Shown here in pieces: positions 1 to 5,135 of a DNA stretch of 6,276 nucleotides. Source of the DNA: an uncultured Eubacteriales bacterium (GTDB taxonomy: Bacteria > Bacillota > Clostridia > Christensenellales > QALW01). Made by a program: the position numbers and the translations under genes. Numbering within the stretch: position 1 is the stretch's first letter; each line of letters begins with the position of its first letter. The stretch lies in assembly GCA_900552055.1 (NCBI GenBank), contig URYI01000119.1, positions 1 to 6,276 on the forward strand, given 5' to 3'. The notes under the pieces were generated by a model. The model was given only the letters and a program-made list of their open reading frames with translations. It was not told the DNA's origin and searched no databases.

Positions 1-74
1 GTACACCCATTGACGATGACGCTGAAAATGCCGAAATCAGACCGCTGGAGGCGTGCATACCCTTGTCAATTTAG
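1..74 (+). CDS. Possible C-terminal end of an upstream gene (partial)
   Basis: The reading frame whose first whole codon is at base 3 stays open from the window edge to a TAG stop at 72-74. It encodes 23 residues, acidic at first (TPIDDDAENAE) and more hydrophobic at the end. The frame starting at base 2 is closed almost at once. The frame starting at base 1 also stays open, to a TAA at 88-90, but gives a less protein-like basic peptide. The frame-3 reading would leave a 49-base gap before lnt, which fits the dense packing of the other genes. The tail is too short to assign to a family, and the stretch could be non-coding. No function is proposed. Confidence 0.3.
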   Translation, partial: TPIDDDAENAEIRPLEACIPLSI

Positions 75-123
75 GGTAAATATAGCTTAACGCTCTTTAA
101 TTACAAATAAAAGGAATTAAGAA

Positions 124-1731
124 ATGAATTTATTTAAACCACGCTCTTATTTTTCCTTCAGAGAACTTTCCGGCGGACGCTGCTTTTTATACTGCCTGGT
201 TTCAGGCGCTTTAACCGGCCTCTGCGTCTCAGAGCAGAAAGTATGGTTTCTCTGCTTTTTGACCCTGATTCCGTTCATATATATAATGCTCTGCGTAAAG
301 CATTCGGCTCCCCGGCAGTTCTTTCTGGCTTTCACCTTTTTTGCATCTTACTATGCGCCCGTGCTGCTCTGGCTCTATACCCTGACGACAGTGCTCGCAG
401 GAGATGTCACGCCTTTTGTCGCATATCTCATAATGACTCTGGCCCTCGCGCTTATTTTAATAGTGCTCTGCACCATCTCTTCCCTTTGCCTTCTGCCATT
501 AAAATGGCTTTCCCGGCCTTCACCAACTGGGCTTTTAATGTTTGCTTCCCTATTTATCCTGGGCGAATTTATACCTGAATATTTGGGAGAATTATCTTTC
601 TCCTGGATACGTCTGGGCAACGCGGCCGTGCCTTTCACTCCCTTTATACAAACCGCCTCTTTATTCGGGAGCCTGTTTATAAGTCTGCTTATATTAATAA
701 TCTCCGGTCTGCTAACCCTTGCTCTTTATAAGCTGCCCAGGACCAGGCACAGCATTTTGTACGCTTCAGCGGCTGTGCTGCTGGCCGCCGCAAATTTGCT
801 TTACGGCGCATTGGCCGTACCGCCTGAAACAGAGGAAACAACCCAAGCGCTGCTGGTACAGGGCAATTATTCAGATTCCAAAAAATGGCGGGAGGATATC
901 AATTCAACCTACGAGCGCTACGAATCCCTCACTTTAAACGGATTAACTCCTCAAACGGGTATAGTAATATGGCCCGAAACCGCCGTCACCACCGTTCTTA
1001 ACGACAATCCCTGGCTGCAGGACAGCCTTAGGGAGCTTGCCTCTCAAAACAACATAACTATAATTACCGGGGCTTTTGACTCTCAGTTAAACCAGCAGGG
1101 ACAGCGGGAGTATTATAACGCTCTTTATGTAATAACCCCTGACGGAAATATAAGCGAGCCGTATTACAAGCAGGCTCTGGTGCCGGTAGGGGAATTTATC
1201 CCCTTTGAAGAAGCAGTCGCAATTATTCTGCCCTGGGTAAGCGAGCTGCGCGCTCTTGAGGGCACATATTTCCCTTTGGCTTTTGGTTCCGAGAATATGA
1301 TTTTCCAAATTCCCGAAGGAAAAATAAGCGGCATAATATGCTATGAATCCATAATACCTCATATCGCCCGTGAACAATCGGCAATGGGAAGCGAATTGCT
1401 GGTTATGATAACTAACGACTCCTGGTTCGGTACTTCCGCCGCCCTGACCCAGCACCTGGCCCACGCCCAAATGCGCGCCGTGGAAAACGGAAAATATCTT
1501 GTCCGCGCGGGCAATACGGGCATTACCGCTATAATTTCCCCTGCCGGAGAAATTATCTCCAGCCTGGAAACAGATACGGCGGACGCTCTCAGCGGTGAAA
1601 TAGGCTTTATTGAAGAACGCACTCTCTACTCCCGCATTGGCGATATAATTCTGCTGCCCGGCCTGCTTTTAGTTCTGCTTACCGCCGCCAATGACATATA
1701 TCAACATACAAAATTCAAAGAAAAGAAATAG
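124..1731 (+). CDS. lnt: Apolipoprotein N-acyltransferase
   Basis: Integral membrane enzyme that moves an acyl chain from a phospholipid to the free amino group of the lipidated N-terminal cysteine of lipoproteins, the last step after Lgt and Lsp. The 535-residue product has the family layout: hydrophobic segments over roughly residues 21-57, 65-128, 135-155, 172-204 and 209-232, then a nitrilase-like domain outside the membrane (about 240-495), then a last helix near 506-523. The catalytic triad is visible: Glu285 in WPETA, Lys349 in YYKQALVPVGEF, Cys406 in IICYES. Glu357, Tyr407 and Glu408 match the other conserved active-site residues of the E. coli enzyme (triad E267, K335, C387 there). 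The NDSWFG (431-436) and RAGNTG (461-466) motifs are also present. The ATG at 124 follows AAAAGGA (109-115) at good spacing. Length is slightly above the 512 residues of E. coli Lnt. Family assignment is firm. Classical Lnt is uncommon in Firmicutes, so its presence here is notable. Confidence 0.95.
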   Translation: MNLFKPRSYFSFRELSGGRCFLYCLVSGALTGLCVSEQKVWFLCFLTLIPFIYIMLCVKHSAPRQFFLAFTFFASYYAPVLLWLYTLTTVLAGDVTPFVAYLIMTLALALILIVLCTISSLCLLPLKWLSRPSPTGLLMFASLFILGEFIPEYLGELSFSWIRLGNAAVPFTPFIQTASLFGSLFISLLILIISGLLTLALYKLPRTRHSILYASAAVLLAAANLLYGALAVPPETEETTQALLVQGNYSDSKKWREDINSTYERYESLTLNGLTPQTGIVIWPETAVTTVLNDNPWLQDSLRELASQNNITIITGAFDSQLNQQGQREYYNALYVITPDGNISEPYYKQALVPVGEFIPFEEAVAIILPWVSELRALEGTYFPLAFGSENMIFQIPEGKISGIICYESIIPHIAREQSAMGSELLVMITNDSWFGTSAALTQHLAHAQMRAVENGKYLVRAGNTGITAIISPAGEIISSLETDTADALSGEIGFIEERTLYSRIGDIILLPGLLLVLLTAANDIYQHTKFKEKK

Positions 1732-1779
1732 TTCTGAAATGCTTGGCGGGAAAATTCGCTTTATTTTTCATAGATATTC

Positions 1780-1788
1780 TGGTATACT
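1780..1788 (+). promoter_or_regulatory. Extended -10 promoter for the lipid-kinase operon
   Basis: TGG at 1780-1782 directly precedes TATACT (1783-1788), giving the TGn-TATAAT form of an extended -10 element for the housekeeping sigma factor. At 17-base spacing the -35 region (1760-1765, TTTATT) is poor, which extended -10 promoters tolerate. Transcription would begin near 1795, about 60 bases before the kinase start codon. It lies in the longest intergenic gap of the window, where a new transcription unit after lnt is expected. Seen: the motif. Inferred: that it is active. Confidence 0.5.
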
Positions 1789-1790
1789 AT

Positions 1791-1835
1791 TGCAGTAGAT
1801 TTTACAGGGGAATATTGGTTCCCCTTAATACTGCA
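1791..1835 (+). promoter_or_regulatory. Imperfect hairpin in the kinase leader
   Basis: The right arm 1819-1835 pairs without interruption with three left segments: 1791-1797 (TGCAGTA), 1802-1804 (TTA) and 1806-1812 (AGGGGAA). This makes 17 base pairs, with a 4-base bulge (1798-1801), a single bulged C (1805) and a 6-base loop (TATTGG, 1813-1818). It begins just after the -10 element and ends 6 bases before the AAGGG ribosome binding site (1841-1845). There is no T-run after it, so it is not a normal terminator of lnt. It could be an mRNA-stabilising 5' hairpin, a translational control element, or an operator read as DNA. It matches no riboswitch class that I recognise. Confidence 0.45.
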
Positions 1836-1854
1836 TTATAAAGGGCGTCTGCAC

Positions 1855-2727
1855 ATGCTTTATATAATAGCTAACCCGCTTGCGGGCGGAGGCAAGGGAA
1901 AAGAAACCGCCGCTCTTATAGAAAAAGAGTTAAAACGGAGGAATGTCCCTCATATATTAGAGTATACTGGGTACCGCGGACACGCTGCAGAACTGGCCCG
2001 CAAGGCCTCTCATTCAGAAGCGCAGGCCATAGTGGCATTAGGCGGAGACGGCACCTTTTTTGAAGTTCTGAACGGCATGGAGGGCGCTAACAAGCCCCTG
2101 GGCCTGATAAGCGCAGGAACTGGCAATGATTTTATCCGCTCAGCCGCAATATCCGACGACCCTGTCAAGGCGCTGGATACAATTCTCCTGGGCAATACCC
2201 GCAGGATAGACTGCATAAATGTCAATGGAACGCGCTGCCTCAACGTAGCGGGAACAGGGCTGGACGTAGATATCCTTATGCGGGCCAATAAATACCGTGC
2301 CCGCTTTAAAGGCGGTCTTTCCTATTATCTGGCGCTTATAGTCTCTTTAGCTGTATTTCCCTTCAGGCGCTTTACGTTCAGCGCCGACGGAGGGGAAAGC
2401 CGCGTTGAAGAAGGCATGATGGTATCCCTGGCCAACGGCAGAACCTGCGGCGGAGGCCTGCCCGTGGCTCCTGAAGCGCTGCTGGACGATCAATATATTG
2501 ATTTTGTAATTATCAAAAAATGTCCGCGCATAAAGCTGCCTTTTTTATTTATAAAATTATTAAAAGGCAAGCTTCTGGAACTTGAAAACGTCGAGCTGCA
2601 CCGATGCAAAAAACTTGAATTGAACGTGGAGCCTGCGCTGCCGTTGAATATTGACGGCGAACTTCTGGACGCGCTGCCCCTTGAGGCTCAAATCGTCCCA
2701 CAGGCAATATCTATTTTTACCCCGTAA
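1855..2727 (+). CDS. Diacylglycerol kinase family lipid kinase (DgkB/YegS type)
   Basis: Soluble, membrane-associating lipid kinase, expected to phosphorylate diacylglycerol with ATP and return it as phosphatidic acid to phospholipid synthesis. The 290-residue product has the whole DAGK_cat/YegS fold. NPLAGGGKG (7-15) is the N-terminal nucleotide-binding loop and GGDGT (63-67) the signature carrying the conserved active-site Asp. SAGTGNDF (86-93) and GTGLDVD (133-139) follow. GGGLPVAPEALLDD (199-212) is the metal-binding region, with DD where many relatives have DG. IDGE (266-269) near the C-terminus carries the Glu that serves as catalytic residue in DgkB-type enzymes. Length is typical of the family. 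The ATG at 1855 follows AAGGG (1841-1845) by 9 bases. The gene opens a tight cluster, with the next start only 16 bases after its stop. Exact lipid substrate is not readable from sequence; DgkB-like recycling of diacylglycerol released by glycopolymer synthesis is the best guess. Confidence 0.9.
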   Translation: MLYIIANPLAGGGKGKETAALIEKELKRRNVPHILEYTGYRGHAAELARKASHSEAQAIVALGGDGTFFEVLNGMEGANKPLGLISAGTGNDFIRSAAISDDPVKALDTILLGNTRRIDCINVNGTRCLNVAGTGLDVDILMRANKYRARFKGGLSYYLALIVSLAVFPFRRFTFSADGGESRVEEGMMVSLANGRTCGGGLPVAPEALLDDQYIDFVIIKKCPRIKLPFLFIKLLKGKLLELENVELHRCKKLELNVEPALPLNIDGELLDALPLEAQIVPQAISIFTP

Positions 2728-2728
2728 T

Positions 2729-2733
2729 GGAGG
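2729..2733 (+). promoter_or_regulatory. Ribosome binding site fixing the start at 2744
   Basis: GGAGG lies right behind the kinase stop codon and 10 bases before the ATG at 2744. The frame of the next gene is open further upstream to an ATG at 2651, but that would place 31 extra residues inside the kinase gene, with no comparable binding site. They would also sit ahead of a clean basic-plus-hydrophobic membrane anchor. This site therefore supports 2744 as the true start. Confidence 0.75.
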
Positions 2734-2743
2734 CCGGCACAGA

Positions 2744-3856
2744 ATGCGTACCTACATCCGCAGAAGGCGCAAGCGCAATATACTGAAAAAATGGATAATA
2801 CCGGGCATATTGCTTGTAGCCGTTATTGTTACAGCATGCGTGCTTATTTTCCGGCCCCGCCCCTATCAGCAGCTTGGAAGCGAGCTTATAAAGCTGGATA
2901 TACCGGGCGACTCGCAGATATGCCCCTTTGCCTCAGGCGCAGTATATATAAACTCAGAGGCACAAAGCCTGCATTTTATCGACCAGGAAGGAAACGAACA
3001 GTGGGGTTTCACAAATGCAGTAGCCGAAATGGGTATGACTTCTTCAGCCAACAGGCTGGCAATATATATTTCTACCAAGCTGCAAATGCTGGACAGTTCG
3101 GGCAATATGCTTTTTTCGGCTAACTATCAATACCCCATTCAGAAAATGGCTGTGGGCGACAGCGTCAGCGCCATGCTGCAATATACCGGAGACAGCGCGC
3201 GCCAAGTGCTGGTAATTGACAGCGAGGGACAAACTTTGGACACCCTGACCGAGCCGTCTGGACAAAACATAATTAATTTTGGGATTTTCGGAGATAATGG
3301 CTCAGGCGTCTGGATTATAACTGTGGACCATTCCTCCATCAGCCCTACCTATAGGTTTTCCACATACCGCTATGAAGAACAGAAACGCATAACGGTAAGC
3401 TATGCTGACGACGGCCAGGTTCTCTATAAACCGATTTTCTATTCTTCCTCTATAGCTCTTATAGGAAGCAGCGAGATAGTAGGAATAGATTATACAGGCG
3501 CCGTGCTTTACCGGACGCGCACCAACGGCTATGAAATCAGCCAGGAAAATACCGGTACTGACATGCTGCTTTTAAGAACTCAGCCTGACGGGCTGCGCGC
3601 AGACTCCTCCACCGAAATGATGTGCGTTTCCAACGACGGCGAATCATTAAAACTGCTTTCAGAGGAAAGCATACTGGGTGCATACTCTACCGAAAAATAC
3701 TACTACATATTTACTCAGAATAATATGCTGAGATATGACAAGGGCAATATGAATAAAGTGGAATTCACAATGCCCGAAAAAATAACTGAAATTATTCCTT
3801 CGGACGGTTACATTCTGCTTAAAGGGGAATCCTATTACCGTCTGGAAATCGAGTAA
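2744..3856 (+). CDS. Membrane-anchored beta-propeller-like protein (DUF5711-like)
   Basis: Protein of 370 residues without a known function. A very basic N-terminus (RRRRKR at 6-11) is followed by one hydrophobic segment (about 18-36), so the rest should lie outside the cell. The outer part carries several spaced copies of a pattern with a hydrophobic strand, an Asp or Asn, a Gly turn, and a second strand: near 76-88 (LHFIDQEGNEQWG), 113-124, 155-166, 222-228, 246-256, 294-302 and 328-340. Such spacing is typical of beta-propeller blades of the PQQ/WD type. From memory it resembles the DUF5711 family of Clostridia; this is recognition, not a search. A VTAC sequence at 29-32 loosely fits a lipobox, but hydrophobic residues continue after the Cys, so a transmembrane anchor is more likely. 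The 16-base and 18-base gaps to the lipid kinase and CvpA-like genes imply co-transcription and perhaps a shared membrane job. Confidence 0.7.
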   Translation: MRTYIRRRRKRNILKKWIIPGILLVAVIVTACVLIFRPRPYQQLGSELIKLDIPGDSQICPFASGAVYINSEAQSLHFIDQEGNEQWGFTNAVAEMGMTSSANRLAIYISTKLQMLDSSGNMLFSANYQYPIQKMAVGDSVSAMLQYTGDSARQVLVIDSEGQTLDTLTEPSGQNIINFGIFGDNGSGVWIITVDHSSISPTYRFSTYRYEEQKRITVSYADDGQVLYKPIFYSSSIALIGSSEIVGIDYTGAVLYRTRTNGYEISQENTGTDMLLLRTQPDGLRADSSTEMMCVSNDGESLKLLSEESILGAYSTEKYYYIFTQNNMLRYDKGNMNKVEFTMPEKITEIIPSDGYILLKGESYYRLEIE

Positions 3857-3874
3857 TAATTCAGAGGAGCGTCT

Positions 3875-4582
3875 ATGAACTTTATTGATCTAATAGTTCT
3901 TGTGCTGCTGGGCATAGGCTTTTTAATAGGCTATTATAAGGGCTTTGTCAATACCGTAGCCAACGCCGCTTCCTTTGTGGTGGCTTATCTTTTTGCGCTT
4001 ATTTTCCATGGAAGCCTTGCCGGATGGATATTAGACAGCACCAGCTTTGGCGATTCCCTGCTGTATTACACAGCAGGCGCTGAAAAACTGTCGGATATGA
4101 CCATCGCAAATGTCGATGTAGCAACCTTATCCGTAGACAGGATAACCGAGGTCATAACAACTTCCGGCCTGCCAAAACCCATAGAAACGCAGATGCAGTA
4201 TAACATAATAAACCAGGTATTCCTGGCCGACGGCATAACCACTATGAGCGATTATTTCAACCAGACCATAATCAATCTCACCATGTCTCTTATCTGCTTT
4301 CTGCTGATATATTTTGTAGTAAGAATAATAGTCCTTTTTGCTATAGGACTGGTTGATAAAGTATGGGGACTGCCCGTATTAAAACAGCATGATTCTCTGT
4401 TGGGAGGCTGCTTCGGCATTTTGCAGGGCGCTATGATCGCCTTTATTATATTTTCCATAGTGCCGATATTTATGTCGGTGCTTCCCCTGGATATGATAGA
4501 CGATATGATACAGAAATCTTTCCTGGGGCGCTTCTTTTATAACTCAAATATTATATTTAACGTATTATCCGGCCGCATATAA
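3875..4582 (+). CDS. CvpA family membrane protein
   Basis: The 235-residue product has four hydrophobic segments, near residues 4-20, 28-46, 132-158 and 176-203. It shows two CvpA hallmarks: an opening D-x(n)-G-x-x-x-GYYKGF at 5-24, and DSLLGGCFGILQGA (173-186) at the start of the last helix. The positive residues lie between helices 1 and 2 (Lys22) and between 3 and 4 (Lys162, Lys170), so both ends and the long loop at 47-131 are probably outside the cytoplasm. That loop of about 85 residues makes the protein larger than E. coli CvpA (about 160 residues). CvpA was named for its role in colicin V production; its general role concerns the envelope and is not settled. The ATG at 3875 follows AGAGGAG (3863-3869) by 5 bases. 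It is co-directional with, and 18 bases from, the propeller-like gene. Confidence 0.85.
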   Translation: MNFIDLIVLVLLGIGFLIGYYKGFVNTVANAASFVVAYLFALIFHGSLAGWILDSTSFGDSLLYYTAGAEKLSDMTIANVDVATLSVDRITEVITTSGLPKPIETQMQYNIINQVFLADGITTMSDYFNQTIINLTMSLICFLLIYFVVRIIVLFAIGLVDKVWGLPVLKQHDSLLGGCFGILQGAMIAFIIFSIVPIFMSVLPLDMIDDMIQKSFLGRFFYNSNIIFNVLSGRI

Positions 4583-4596
4583 CAATATAAATCTGA

Positions 4597-4635
4597 CCGC
4601 AGACAGAAATAGGCCGTTACATACCCTTTCTGCGG
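4597..4635 (+). promoter_or_regulatory. Small hairpin in the rplI leader
   Basis: CCGCAGA (4597-4603) and TCTGCGG (4629-4635) form a perfect 7-bp stem around a 25-base loop. A competing pairing joins CAGAAA (4604-4609) with TTTCTG (4627-4632) and cannot coexist with the first, since both use 4629-4632. The right arm ends 6 bases before the GAGG ribosome binding site (4642-4645) of rplI. No T-run follows, so this is not a terminator. It may be an incidental fold or a leader structure affecting rplI translation. The support is base pairing by eye only. Confidence 0.3.
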
Positions 4636-4654
4636 AGAAACGAGGCATTAATTT

Positions 4655-5101
4655 ATGAAGGTTATTTTACTACAGGACATAAAAGGAACGGGTAAGAAAG
4701 ACCAGATAATAGAGGTAAGCGATGGTTTCGCCCGAAATTACCTGTTCCCGAAAAAGCTGGCCAGAGAAGCCACCGCCGTTAACCTGAACACTATAGAAAC
4801 TCAGAAAAAAGCTCTTGCACATAGAGAAGAGCTTATGAAGCAGGCGGCTGTTGAACAGGCAAAGGATCTGGAAGGCAAAATAGTAATAATTAAAACCAAA
4901 ACGGGCAAGGAAGGCCGCATGTTTGGCTCTATAGGCCCTAAAGAGGTAGCGGATGCTTTAAGTGCCCAGCACGGCATAGAAGCAGATAAGAAAAAAATAG
5001 TTGTGGACGCCATAAAAACGCTGGGCGAATACTCCGCCACGGTCAAGCTTTATCCTTCCATCAGTGCAAAAATAAAAGTGCTGGTACAAGCAGAAGAATA
5101 A
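4655..5101 (+). CDS. rplI: 50S ribosomal protein L9
   Basis: Structural protein of the large ribosomal subunit that binds 23S rRNA near the L1 stalk base; it influences reading-frame maintenance and ribosome spacing. The 148 residues match the usual bacterial length and two-domain shape. The compact N-terminal domain includes VSDGFARNYLFPKKLAREAT (21-40). A long charged connecting helix runs about 41-75. The C-terminal RNA-binding domain includes GRMFGSIGPKEVADAL (87-102) and QHGIEADKKKI (105-115). From memory it aligns almost without gaps to Bacillus L9. Differences include Asp16 and Lys34 where the Bacillus protein has Gly. The ATG at 4655 follows GAGG (4642-4645) by 9 bases. In many genomes rplI neighbours rpsF-rpsR or dnaB; neither is adjacent here, the flanks being CvpA-like and LCP genes. 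Confidence 0.97.
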   Translation: MKVILLQDIKGTGKKDQIIEVSDGFARNYLFPKKLAREATAVNLNTIETQKKALAHREELMKQAAVEQAKDLEGKIVIIKTKTGKEGRMFGSIGPKEVADALSAQHGIEADKKKIVVDAIKTLGEYSATVKLYPSISAKIKVLVQAEE

Positions 5102-5135
5102 GGCTCAGGATTAATCAGAAACGAGGGGCTTAGAA

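Noticed and set aside
63..91. Promoter for lnt: TTGTCA (63-68) with CTTAAC (86-91)
   Set aside because: The -35 is good and the spacing is 17, but the -10 matches only three of six consensus bases. It overlaps the possible upstream stop codon. Too weak to list as a feature.
243..578. Second plus-strand frame of 111 codons inside lnt
   Set aside because: It is fully contained in the lnt membrane domain, which has the recognisable protein. The alternative frame gives no family-like sequence.
1087..1622. Open frames on the minus strand within lnt (127 and 87 codons)
   Set aside because: They lie wholly opposite a well-supported gene, resemble no family and have unlikely composition. The same holds for the other minus-strand frames over the kinase, propeller, CvpA, rplI and LCP genes.
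1745..1768. Terminator after lnt: short GCG/CGC stem (1746-1748, 1757-1759) followed by TTTATTTTT
   Set aside because: The stem is only 3-4 base pairs with an 8-base loop, too unstable for a credible intrinsic terminator, although the T-rich tail is suggestive.
2651..2743. Longer N-terminus for the propeller-like gene, starting at ATG 2651 inside the lipid-kinase gene
   Set aside because: The added 31 residues precede a normal basic-plus-hydrophobic anchor, overlap the kinase by 77 bases and lack a ribosome binding site. GGAGG at 2729-2733 clearly serves the ATG at 2744.
4556..4583. Promoter for rplI: TTTAAC, 16 bases, TATAAC
   Set aside because: It falls in AT-rich sequence at the end of the CvpA gene where such matches are expected by chance. 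The match is only moderate.
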